Source of the DNA: an uncultured Veillonella sp.
GTDB taxonomy: Bacteria > Bacillota > Negativicutes > Veillonellales > Veillonellaceae
NCBI GenBank assembly: GCA_900549805.1
Contig: URPV01000036.1
Coordinates: 1-12,952 of the forward strand
Direction of reading: 5' to 3'
Length of the DNA stretch: 12,952 nt
The notes beneath the pieces were generated by a model. It had not been told where the DNA came from and did no database searches. It saw only the letters and a program-made list of their open reading frames with translations. Made by a program: the position numbers and the translations under genes. The first letter of the stretch is position 1; the number at the start of each line of letters is the position of its first letter. Positions 1 through 6,209 of this stretch are shown here, in pieces.

Positions 1-13
1 TACTAGGCTCTTT

Positions 14-42
14 TTGACTATATCTTGCCGAGAGGATACAAT
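14..42 (+). promoter_or_regulatory. Sigma-70/SigA-type promoter for the ABC-F/fol operon
   Basis: The -35 hexamer TTGACT (14-19) and -10 hexamer TACAAT (37-42) are each one base from consensus and are separated by an ideal 17 bp. Transcription should start near 49, giving a leader of about 53 bases before the ATG at 102. An inverted repeat, GGATAC (34-39) and GTATCC (56-61), encloses the -10 and expected start and could be a repressor site. That role is inferred only from symmetry. Confidence 0.75.
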
Positions 43-59
43 AAAAAATAGAATAGTAT

Positions 60-79
60 CCGCCTCTAGGGCGGTTTTT
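60..79 (+). terminator. Hairpin plus T-run in the ABC-F leader (terminator or attenuator)
   Basis: CCGCC (60-64) pairs with GGCGG (70-74) around the loop TCTAG, followed directly by five T. This is a short but canonical intrinsic-terminator shape. It lies about 11 bases downstream of the predicted start from the 14-42 promoter and upstream of the ABC-F gene. It may end a gene lying left of the window, or it may attenuate the ABC-F transcript. The sequence alone does not decide this. Confidence 0.55.
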
Positions 80-101
80 CTTTGATGGAGTATGTACATT
101 C

Positions 102-1658
102 ATGAGCGTATTATCGGTTTCTCATGTGAGCCATGGTTTTGGGGCTCGCCAAATTTTAGACGATGCCTCCTTCCGCCTTTTAAAGGGAGAGCATGTAGGC
201 CTCATCGGGGCCAATGGGGAGGGGAAGTCTACCTTTCTCAATATCATTACAGGTAAGTTACCTCCTGATGAAGGGAAGATTGAGTGGTCCAATAATGTTA
301 AAGTGGGCTATTTAGACCAACATGCGGTTCTTGAAAAGGGACTGACTATCCGAGACATTTTAAAGAGGGCTTTTGACGATCTTTTCGTGATGGAAGAGAA
401 AATCAACGATGCCTATAATGAGATGGGTGACTGTGACGAGGAACGGATGAATAAGCTCCTAGCACAGGTGGGAGAATGGCAGGAAGAGTTAGAACAACGT
501 GGCTTTTATGAGATTGATGCGGTTATCGAACGGACTGCAGCGGGTCTAGGTCTCATGGATATCGGTCTTGACCGAGATGTAACAGAGTTATCCGGTGGAC
601 AGAGGACCAAGGTTTTACTTACTAAGTTGCTCTTGGAAAAGCCAACCATTCTCCTCTTGGATGAACCGACTAACTATCTGGATGTAGAACATATTCATTG
701 GCTACAGAATTACTTACAAAACTATGAAAACGCCTTTATCCTGATTTCTCATGATATGGCCTTCCTCAATTCTGTGGTTAATGTCATCTACCATATTGAG
801 CAGGCTGTCCTTACTCGCTACACAGGAGATTATGAACAATTTAAGGTGGCCTATGAGGTTAAGCGAGAACAGATGCGTAAAGCTTATGAAAAGCAGCAGA
901 AGGAAATTGCTCAACTGGAGGATTTCGTACAGCGCAATAAGGCTCGTGCCGCTACAGCAGGCCTCGCTTCAGCCCGGGTTCGCAAGCTGGAAAAAATGGA
1001 CATCATCGACAAGCCTAAGGAATATATTAAACCTAGCTTTCACTTTAAGGAGGGACGGACACCGTCCCGTTTTATCGTAGAAGCATTTGGCTTAGAGTTA
1101 GGCTATGACGAACCTTTGACTCGGCCTGTGGACTTTCAGGTAGAGCGGAATAAGAAAATCGCTATCCGAGGCGTTAATGGCCTAGGAAAGACGACCTTAC
1201 TTAAGACTATCTTGGGCCTCATCAAACCGATTTCTGGTGAATTGGTTAAGGGGGACTTCCTCCAGGTGGGATACTTTGCTCAAGAAGACAATCCTAATAA
1301 TGACATGACCGCTTTAGATTATATCTGGGAGGCCTATCCATCCATGACCAATGCAGAGGTCCGCAACGCCTTGGCTAAGTGTGGTCTTACGACAGACCAC
1401 ATTACTTCTCAAATGCGGGTTTTATCGGGCGGTGAAAATGCTAAGGTTCGCCTTTGTAAGCTCATGCAGGAAAAGTATAATGTCTTGGTTTTAGACGAAC
1501 CGACCAATCATTTGGATATCTATGCTAAGGATGAGTTGGCCAAGGCACTCAAGGCCTTCCGTGGAACTATCGTAGTGGTCAGTCATGAACCGGAATGGTA
1601 CGAGTCTTGGGTGACAGATGTATGGAATATTGAAGACTGGACGACTAAGATCGTATAG
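102..1658 (+). CDS. ABC-F family ATPase (ribosome-associated translation factor)
   Basis: A soluble 518-residue protein with two ABC ATPase domains and no membrane segments, which defines the ABC-F class. Domain 1 has Walker A GANGEGKST (36-44), signature LSGGQ (163-167), Walker B ending DEPTNYLD (187-194) and the H-loop SHD (216-218). A charged helical linker (about 240-310) fits the P-site tRNA interaction region. Domain 2 has GVNGLGKTT (357-365), LSGGE (441-445), DEPTNHLD (465-472) and SHE (494-496). Both Walker B glutamates are present, so both sites should hydrolyse ATP. Family members act on the ribosome, either relieving stalls or protecting against antibiotics that bind the peptidyl-transferase centre. 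I cannot assign this one to a resistance subfamily. It has no C-terminal extension. GGAG at 87-90 precedes the ATG. It is the first gene before folE, with its stop codon overlapping the folE ribosome binding site. Confidence 0.93.
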   Translation: MSVLSVSHVSHGFGARQILDDASFRLLKGEHVGLIGANGEGKSTFLNIITGKLPPDEGKIEWSNNVKVGYLDQHAVLEKGLTIRDILKRAFDDLFVMEEKINDAYNEMGDCDEERMNKLLAQVGEWQEELEQRGFYEIDAVIERTAAGLGLMDIGLDRDVTELSGGQRTKVLLTKLLLEKPTILLLDEPTNYLDVEHIHWLQNYLQNYENAFILISHDMAFLNSVVNVIYHIEQAVLTRYTGDYEQFKVAYEVKREQMRKAYEKQQKEIAQLEDFVQRNKARAATAGLASARVRKLEKMDIIDKPKEYIKPSFHFKEGRTPSRFIVEAFGLELGYDEPLTRPVDFQVERNKKIAIRGVNGLGKTTLLKTILGLIKPISGELVKGDFLQVGYFAQEDNPNNDMTALDYIWEAYPSMTNAEVRNALAKCGLTTDHITSQMRVLSGGENAKVRLCKLMQEKYNVLVLDEPTNHLDIYAKDELAKALKAFRGTIVVVSHEPEWYESWVTDVWNIEDWTTKIV

Positions 1659-1661
1659 GAG
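1657..1661 (+). promoter_or_regulatory. Shine-Dalgarno that fixes the folE start
   Basis: AGGAG at 1657-1661 overlaps the ABC-F stop codon (1656-1658). It also overlaps an in-frame GTG at 1661, so that GTG cannot be the start. The ATG at 1667, five bases downstream of AGGAG, is the better choice. Confidence 0.75.
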
Positions 1662-1666
1662 TGGTA

Positions 1667-2236
1667 ATGAAGCAAACTGCAGAGGAGAGCCTACAGGCCT
1701 TTTTAGAAGGCCTGGGCCTAGATTTACAACAAGCTCATATGACTAAGACCCCAGCTCGGGTGACAGCCCTTTATAAGGACCTTTTCCGGGGCCTGGGAGG
1801 GGATACTAAGTCCTTATGGGGGGAGGTTTTTCCCACCGATTATAAGGGACTAGTAGCCGTCCATGGCATTCCCTTCTATTCTATGTGTGAACACCACCTC
1901 ATGCCCTTCTTCGGCAAGGTTGATATAGTGTATCTGCCCCATGAGGGACGAGTAGCTGGTCTATCTAAATTGGTGGACTTAGTAGATCTCTTGGCTCGCC
2001 GGCCTCAGTTACAGGAACGGCTATCGTCTCAAATAGCAGATTCCCTAGAAGAGGATTTAGGAGCTCAGGGGGTCATGGTGCGCATCCAGGCCACTCACCT
2101 TTGTATGTTGGTACGTGGGGAAATGCAATTGGATACGCAGGCTATGACCATAGAATCACGGGGGCTCTTGGCAGAAGGTAAGGATTTGCGCCAAGAGGCT
2201 CTCTCGCTCTTAGGAGAGGAAACACATGAAAACTAG
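1667..2236 (+). CDS. folE: GTP cyclohydrolase I (FolE)
   Basis: Converts GTP to 7,8-dihydroneopterin triphosphate, the first committed step of tetrahydrofolate synthesis. The enzyme is a cytosolic, zinc-dependent toroidal decamer. The 189-residue protein contains SMCEHHLMPFFGK (residues 72-84). C74 and H77 match zinc ligands and H76 the catalytic histidine. The third ligand lies in THLCMLVRGE (C146). The MTKTPARV segment near residue 25 matches the family N-terminal region. The usual RGV after the second cysteine motif reads RGEMQ here, a mild departure. The start is set at ATG 1667 from the AGGAG position; an in-frame GTG six bases upstream overlaps that ribosome binding site. It follows the ABC-F gene by eight bases and overlaps folP by 11 bases, implying co-transcription and coupled translation. 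Confidence 0.95.
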   Translation: MKQTAEESLQAFLEGLGLDLQQAHMTKTPARVTALYKDLFRGLGGDTKSLWGEVFPTDYKGLVAVHGIPFYSMCEHHLMPFFGKVDIVYLPHEGRVAGLSKLVDLVDLLARRPQLQERLSSQIADSLEEDLGAQGVMVRIQATHLCMLVRGEMQLDTQAMTIESRGLLAEGKDLRQEALSLLGEETHEN

Positions 2237-3062
2237 ACAGTACAGTTGGCAGGATGGAAAAAGCTTGAGACTTGAAGTTGGCCACACTTTGATTATGGGG
2301 ATTCTCAATGGAACGCCGGATTCTTTTTCCGATGGTGGACTCTACAATCAAGTTGATCAGGCTGTTCAACACGCACTAGATATGATTGATGAAGGGGCGG
2401 ATATCATAGATCTAGGTGTGGAATCCACCCGACCAGGGCATGTGCAAATATCGGTGGAAGAGGAAATTGCACGCATGAAAGACTTGCTACCAGCGGTCTT
2501 AGAGGCGGTGACTGTTCCTGTATCTATCGATGCCTATCGGGCCAAGTCCATGGATTATGCACTGTCTGCTGGGGCTCACATCATTAATGATATTTGGGGC
2601 CTTCAATATGACCCAGATATGGTGGCTGTGGCCGCCCACTACCAAGTGCCTGTCATTATCATGCATAACCAAGTGGGGACGGACTATGATGATATTATCT
2701 CCGATATGAAAGCATTTTATGCTAAATCCATTGATTTAGCCCTCAAAGAGGGAGTCAAACTGGATAATATCTGGATCGATCCGGGAATCGGGTTTGGCAA
2801 GACCGCTCAGCAAAATATGGAGGTACTACAACGCTTGGACGAGTTGACTTCCTATGATGCTCTCCCCCTTCTTTTAGCGACTAGTCGTAAGGGCTTTATT
2901 GGTAAACTCCTAGGTGATCTACCACCTAGAGAACGAGATGAAGGAACCTTAGCGACCAATATGGCTGGTGTTTATGCCGGTGCCCATATGGTGAGGGTTC
3001 ACAATGTACGTATGCACAAGCGGGCTTTGACTGTTTTGGATGCCATCTTACGAGGTGAATAA
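2226..3062 (+). CDS. folP: Dihydropteroate synthase (FolP), sulfonamide target
   Basis: Condenses 6-hydroxymethyl-dihydropterin diphosphate with p-aminobenzoate to form dihydropteroate. The 278-residue TIM-barrel protein shows the expected motifs in order: MGILNGTPDSFSDGG (24-38), GVESTRPG (64-71), SIDAYRA (100-106), INDIWG (120-125), IIMHN (144-148), DPGIGFGK (185-192), SRKGFIG (220-226) and VRVHNV (256-261). The pterin- and phosphate-binding N28, D185, K222, R257 and H259 all appear present. Several positions differ from the commonest form: G29 for V in ILNVTPD, V65 for G in GGESTRPG, A103 for T in SIDTY, and N260 for D in RVHDV. AGGAGAGG at 2212-2219 precedes the ATG. It overlaps folE by 11 bases and folB by one base. 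Confidence 0.95.
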   Translation: MKTRQYSWQDGKSLRLEVGHTLIMGILNGTPDSFSDGGLYNQVDQAVQHALDMIDEGADIIDLGVESTRPGHVQISVEEEIARMKDLLPAVLEAVTVPVSIDAYRAKSMDYALSAGAHIINDIWGLQYDPDMVAVAAHYQVPVIIMHNQVGTDYDDIISDMKAFYAKSIDLALKEGVKLDNIWIDPGIGFGKTAQQNMEVLQRLDELTSYDALPLLLATSRKGFIGKLLGDLPPRERDEGTLATNMAGVYAGAHMVRVHNVRMHKRALTVLDAILRGE

Positions 3063-3427
3063 TGGATTTTATTGAACTTAATAATATGGCCTTTTATGGC
3101 TTTCATGGCAACTTGACCAGTGAAGGGGAGCAGGGCCAACGCTTTTTTGTAGATCTTTTAGTCGGGGCTGATCTCTCGCAAGCGGGGCAATCGGATGCTC
3201 TTGAGGATTCCATCAATTACGTAGCCCTCTATGAGCTAGTTGAAACTATTATGACCGGCTCTCGATGCCATCTGTTAGAACATCTTGGAGCCTTAATAGC
3301 AGATGCTATTATGAGAGATTTCCCACGGGTCCAAGGGGTAAGGGTAAAGATTCGAAAACCGTCCGTACCTATTCAAGGAATCTTGGATTATGCGGCTGTT
3401 ACCACTTGCCGCGGGGCCGACCTATGA
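3062..3427 (+). CDS. folB: Dihydroneopterin aldolase (FolB)
   Basis: Cleaves 7,8-dihydroneopterin to 6-hydroxymethyl-7,8-dihydropterin and glycolaldehyde, supplying the substrate of FolK. At 121 residues it has the usual length for this small octameric enzyme. The FYGFHG motif (11-16), catalytic E21, Y53 in INYVALYE, E73 in LLEHLG and the catalytic lysine K99 in the KP segment are all visible, with PIQGILDYAAV near the C-terminus. Its ATG shares one base with the folP stop (TAATG). A GAGGTGA ribosome binding site lies inside the folP end (3052-3058). The stop overlaps the folK start as ATGA, so the trio folP-folB-folK is tightly coupled. Confidence 0.94.
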   Translation: MDFIELNNMAFYGFHGNLTSEGEQGQRFFVDLLVGADLSQAGQSDALEDSINYVALYELVETIMTGSRCHLLEHLGALIADAIMRDFPRVQGVRVKIRKPSVPIQGILDYAAVTTCRGADL

Positions 3428-3897
3428 TTACGTATTTCATCAGTCTGGGCTCCAACATGGAAAATCGTGAAGGACATATACAGGGCGCCTTGACTTCCCT
3501 AGCCCAGCATCCAGCGATTGTGAAATTGCAGGTCTCTGACCTCTTGGAAACGGAGCCTTGGGGAAATGTAGATCAGGAGCCCTTTATTAATGGCGTTTGT
3601 TCCTTGGCCAGTGATTTGCAGCCTGAAGAAATTTTGAAAATTCTGCAAGGTATTGAACGGGACCATGGACGGCAACGCCTAGTTCATTGGGGCCCTCGCA
3701 CCCTGGACCTAGATATCATCTGGGCCCAAGAGGGAAATCAGCCCTTAGAGGTTCATAGTCCAAGCTTGGATATACCGCATCCCTATTTTTGGAATCGCAC
3801 CTTTGTCCTAGTGCCTTTGTCTCAATTGTGGGCAGACTTTTCCTACCAGGGACAAGCTATTCAAGAGCGGATTAAAGAACTGGAAAAGGATAGCTAG
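3424..3897 (+). CDS. folK: 6-hydroxymethyl-dihydropterin pyrophosphokinase (FolK)
   Basis: Transfers pyrophosphate from ATP to 6-hydroxymethyl-7,8-dihydropterin, the step just before FolP. The 157-residue protein has ISLGSNMENRE (6-16), TEPWGNVDQEPFIN (43-56), IERDHGRQR (77-85), and GPRTLDLDII (90-99), whose D95 and D97 bind magnesium, then IPHPYFWNRTFVL (117-129). The start is placed at the ATG that overlaps the folB stop in ATGA. The reading frame stays open further upstream, but that part would be out-of-frame folB sequence and does not resemble HPPK. No clear Shine-Dalgarno is visible, so translation probably depends on reinitiation after folB. It is the last gene of the folate operon. 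Confidence 0.94.
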   Translation: MITYFISLGSNMENREGHIQGALTSLAQHPAIVKLQVSDLLETEPWGNVDQEPFINGVCSLASDLQPEEILKILQGIERDHGRQRLVHWGPRTLDLDIIWAQEGNQPLEVHSPSLDIPHPYFWNRTFVLVPLSQLWADFSYQGQAIQERIKELEKDS

Positions 3898-3913
3898 GTC
3901 TTAGAAGAATGTA

Positions 3914-3922
3914 TGATATAAT
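3914..3922 (+). promoter_or_regulatory. Extended -10 promoter for the BASS carrier gene
   Basis: TGATATAAT has a perfect TATAAT (3917-3922) preceded by the TG of an extended -10 element. No good -35 lies 16 to 18 bases upstream. Transcription would start near 3929, 55 bases before the GTG at 3984. Confidence 0.55.
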
Positions 3923-3933
3923 ACAATTCATAT

Positions 3934-3960
3934 GGTCTTAATGAGGACCTAGTTTTATTT
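3934..3960 (+). terminator. Hairpin and T-rich tract after folK / in the BASS leader
   Basis: GGTCTT (3934-3939) pairs with GAGGAC-type bases up to C3949 (six pairs, one G-T wobble, loop AATG). It is followed by TAG and a TTTTATTTT tract. The same 3' arm can instead pair with CTAGGTCTT at 3894-3902, at the folK stop, giving a nine-pair stem. It plausibly terminates the fol operon. It also lies inside the leader of the transcript expected from the 3914-3922 promoter. Confidence 0.5.
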
Positions 3961-3983
3961 TCCTTCTAGAAGGATTGTTTATC

Positions 3984-4934
3984 GTGAACGCAATCAACAA
4001 AATCAATCACTTGTTTAACAACTATTTGCCTTGGATTGTATTGGCAGTAGCCGTGGTGGCCTTTTTGCTGCCAGGTATCTTTACAGAAGCTGCTAAACTG
4101 ACGGTGCCTCTCTTGCAATTAGTCATGTTCTGCATGGGCTTGACCTTGACAGCAGGGTCTTTTGTACAGGTCTTTAAGCAACCATGGCAAGTTATCTTGG
4201 TATCTCTTATACAATTTATTTGGATGCCTTTGGCTGGTTATTTGATTGGAGTTATCTTTAACTTCCCACCAGAAGTAGCTATCGGTTTTATACTCTTAGG
4301 GGCTTGTCCAGGTGGTACTGCGTCAAATGTTATGACCTATTTGGCTAATGGCGATGTGCCTTTGTCTGTTACAGCAACCTCTGTATCCACTCTCTTAGCA
4401 CCCATTTTGACACCATTCTTCATCGCCTTCTATGGGTCTACCATGGTAGAAGTGGCTTTCTGGCCAATGTTCATCTCTATCATTAAAATTGTTGCTGTTC
4501 CTATTATTGCCGGAATCATCATTAATGCCTTGATTGGTAAGCACATTAAACCCGTTAAGGATGTATGCCCTACACTGGCAGCTATCGTTGTATTGATTAT
4601 TATCGGTGGCGTAACAGCTGTATCACAACAAAAGATCATCGATATGGGATGGACCATGGCTATCCTTACCTTCGTCGCTTGCTTGGTTCAAAATGTGTCT
4701 GGTTATGTAGTTACCTATGGCGTATGTAAGGTCTTGCCTACGCCAGCACCAGCACGTCGGGCTATGCAAATTGAGGTGGCTATGCAAAACTCCGCCTTGG
4801 CTGTTACTCTGGCTCTCAAGCACTTCACCCCTGCGGCGGCTATTTGCGGTACCATGTTCTCTATTATCCATAACTTTACGGGTTCTATCTTTGCGGGTAT
4901 TTGCCGCAAGCATGACGAAACAGAAGGCAAGTAA
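3984..4934 (+). CDS. BASS-family sodium-dependent transporter (substrate unknown)
   Basis: A 316-residue, highly hydrophobic integral membrane protein with about nine to ten predicted helices, of the bile acid:sodium symporter family (SBF fold). The signature GACPGGTASN (106-115) is clear. Residues equivalent to the two sodium sites described in the Neisseria ASBT homologue are visible: Q77, S114, N115, S128, T132, and E264 with Q268 in EVAMQNSALA. Sodium coupling is therefore likely. Bacterial relatives move bile acids, keto acids or pantoate-type compounds (for example PanS), but the substrate cannot be read from sequence. The start is GTG 3984, nine bases after AAGGA (3970-3974). An in-frame TTG at 3975 touches that ribosome binding site and is less likely. 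It lies between the fol genes and divIC, probably co-transcribed with the latter. Confidence 0.92.
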   Translation: MNAINKINHLFNNYLPWIVLAVAVVAFLLPGIFTEAAKLTVPLLQLVMFCMGLTLTAGSFVQVFKQPWQVILVSLIQFIWMPLAGYLIGVIFNFPPEVAIGFILLGACPGGTASNVMTYLANGDVPLSVTATSVSTLLAPILTPFFIAFYGSTMVEVAFWPMFISIIKIVAVPIIAGIIINALIGKHIKPVKDVCPTLAAIVVLIIIGGVTAVSQQKIIDMGWTMAILTFVACLVQNVSGYVVTYGVCKVLPTPAPARRAMQIEVAMQNSALAVTLALKHFTPAAAICGTMFSIIHNFTGSIFAGICRKHDETEGK

Positions 4935-4958
4935 TTTCTTAGAAAGGAAGTTTCCACA

Positions 4959-5246
4959 ATGGCTCAGTATCATAGAGAAGCCGGTTGGCGTCGGTTTGTG
5001 ACTTGGCGAAACGCCTCCCGCTTGCTCATAGCCCTCTTTGTACTCATGGTTGTAGCTGAAGGGGTACGCCTTGTTCAGGTCTATCAGGAGAAGGTGAAGG
5101 TGGAAAAACAACTGGAAGAATTAAAGGAAGAAAATGCTAAGTTGGAAGCAGAAAAAGAAGAACTTTCTAAGCCTAGCAATATAGAATCTATCGCTCGTAA
5201 GGAATTGGGTTTGGTAAAACCAGGGGAGATGCCTTACGTTAAATAG
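4959..5246 (+). CDS. divIC: Septum formation initiator, DivIC/FtsB-like
   Basis: A 95-residue single-pass membrane protein of the DivIC/FtsB family, which forms the FtsL-FtsB/DivIC-FtsQ/DivIB subcomplex at the division septum. It has a short basic cytoplasmic N-terminus, one membrane helix (about 21-38) and a charged coiled coil (about 40-70) rich in Glu and Lys. It ends with the conserved ARKELGLVKPGE (79-90). AAAGGA (4943-4948) precedes the ATG. The gene starts 24 bases after the BASS carrier. The gene symbol is by family and neighbourhood: a divIC gene also lies upstream of tilS-hpt-ftsH in Bacillus. FtsL-type proteins share the topology, so the exact paralogue is less certain than the family. 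Confidence 0.85.
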   Translation: MAQYHREAGWRRFVTWRNASRLLIALFVLMVVAEGVRLVQVYQEKVKVEKQLEELKEENAKLEAEKEELSKPSNIESIARKELGLVKPGEMPYVK

Positions 5247-5247
5247 T

Positions 5248-5280
5248 GGAAAGGTCGTCATCGGTGGTGACGGCCTTTCT
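5248..5280 (+). terminator. Long hairpin after divIC, probable terminator
   Basis: Thirteen pairs can form between 5248-5260 and 5268-5280 (core AAAGGTCGTCA with TGACGGCCTTT), with two G-T wobbles and loop TCGGTGG. The T-tract is weak (TTTCT, within the 3' arm), so termination may be partial. The next promoter begins immediately at its foot. Confidence 0.6.
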
Positions 5281-5288
5281 GCTATAAT
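5280..5288 (+). promoter_or_regulatory. Extended -10 promoter for ppx-tilS-hpt-ftsH
   Basis: TGCTATAAT combines a perfect TATAAT (5283-5288) with the TG of an extended -10. There is no recognisable -35. The position where one would lie (about 5260-5265) is in the loop of the divIC hairpin. The start would be near 5295, giving a leader of about 33 bases. Confidence 0.6.
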
Positions 5289-5327
5289 GGGTTGTATTAG
5301 AATTAGTCCTTATGGAGAATAGAGTAT

Positions 5328-6209
5328 ATGAAAGTAGCTATCATTGATATTGGGTCCAATTCCATGCGCCTCCTCTTGGGCCTGTACCAGGAGAATCGTT
5401 GGATAAATGAGCCTAAGCGGCTCTGGACTACTCGGTTAGGTAAGCGATTAGATGATGGGGCCTTGAGCCCGGACGCTATGGCTGCCTCCTACCGGGCTAT
5501 GGCGGAAATGAAAGAGGCTATTGATGACTTTGGCGCTCACAAAGTCTATGCTTTGGCGACCTCTGCTGTACGAGAAGCCCCTAATGGGCAGGTCTTTCTG
5601 GAGGCCTTACAGGCTATCCAGCCTATGGATAGTCGGATTCTGACTGGACAAGAAGAAGCTCAATATGGCTTTTTAGGGGCTTTAGGAGAGGGCGTAAAGA
5701 AAGGCGCTTACTATGGCATCATAGATGTGGGCGGTGGCTCCACGGAATTGGCTGTAGGAGACAAAGAAGGGATCTTGTGGTCACAATCTTATCAGATGGG
5801 GGCTGTTCGCTTTCAAACTTTGTCCCAAGAGGGGCCTGAGGCCGTGAAAGCGGTGTCGCAAGCACTTTGGCAGGACTTGCCTCAGGACCTATGTGTAGAC
5901 CAGTGGATTGGTATTGGTGGTACGGCTACAACTTTGGGTGCCATGGACCTAGCTATGGAGATCTATGATGGCCGCCGTCTACAAGGCCATAAGGTGAGCC
6001 GAGAAAGAATTCAAGACATGATTTGTGATTTGCGGGCTAAGAGCCCTGAAGAACGCCGGGCTATACCAGGACTACAAGCAGGGCGAGCAGATATCATTAC
6101 GGCCGGTGCAGAGATTATAGCGGCTGCTATGGACTTTTATGACATGGAGAGCCTTAGTATGAGTGAACGCGATGGAATGGAAGGATTTGAAGAGGGCTTA
6201 TGTCGTTAA
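5328..6209 (+). CDS. ppx: Short-form Ppx/GppA phosphatase (exopolyphosphatase family)
   Basis: A 293-residue member of the exopolyphosphatase/pppGpp phosphohydrolase family with the sugar-kinase/HSP70 actin-like fold. Visible motifs are IDIGSNSMRLL (6-16), ATSAVREA (77-84), LTGQEEAQYGF (105-115) holding the catalytic glutamate region, IDVGGGSTEL (132-141), GIGGTATTLG (195-204) and GRADII (252-257). It lacks the C-terminal HD-like domain of E. coli PPX and GppA (about 500 residues), matching the two-domain short type seen in many Gram-positives. Whether it cuts polyphosphate, pppGpp or both cannot be read from sequence. GGAG (5314-5317) precedes the ATG. It is the first gene of its unit, and its end overlaps the tilS start by 10 bases. 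Confidence 0.88.
   Translation: MKVAIIDIGSNSMRLLLGLYQENRWINEPKRLWTTRLGKRLDDGALSPDAMAASYRAMAEMKEAIDDFGAHKVYALATSAVREAPNGQVFLEALQAIQPMDSRILTGQEEAQYGFLGALGEGVKKGAYYGIIDVGGGSTELAVGDKEGILWSQSYQMGAVRFQTLSQEGPEAVKAVSQALWQDLPQDLCVDQWIGIGGTATTLGAMDLAMEIYDGRRLQGHKVSRERIQDMICDLRAKSPEERRAIPGLQAGRADIITAGAEIIAAAMDFYDMESLSMSERDGMEGFEEGLCR

Noticed and set aside
43..101. Tetrahydrofolate riboswitch ahead of the ABC-F/fol operon
   Set aside because: The leader of about 53 bases is too short and holds only one small hairpin, without the pseudoknotted aptamer such a riboswitch needs.
1661..1666. GTG start for folE, six bases upstream of the chosen ATG
   Set aside because: The GTG overlaps the AGGAG ribosome binding site, so it cannot be spaced properly from it.
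3265..3423. N-terminal extension of folK reading back into folB
   Set aside because: The extra 53 codons are out-of-frame folB sequence. HPPK homologues begin at the ISLGSN region, and the ATGA overlap gives a natural start.
4623..5111. A 162-codon minus-strand frame across the BASS and divIC genes
   Set aside because: It overlaps two well-supported plus-strand genes, has low-complexity composition with no family resemblance, and is best explained as chance.
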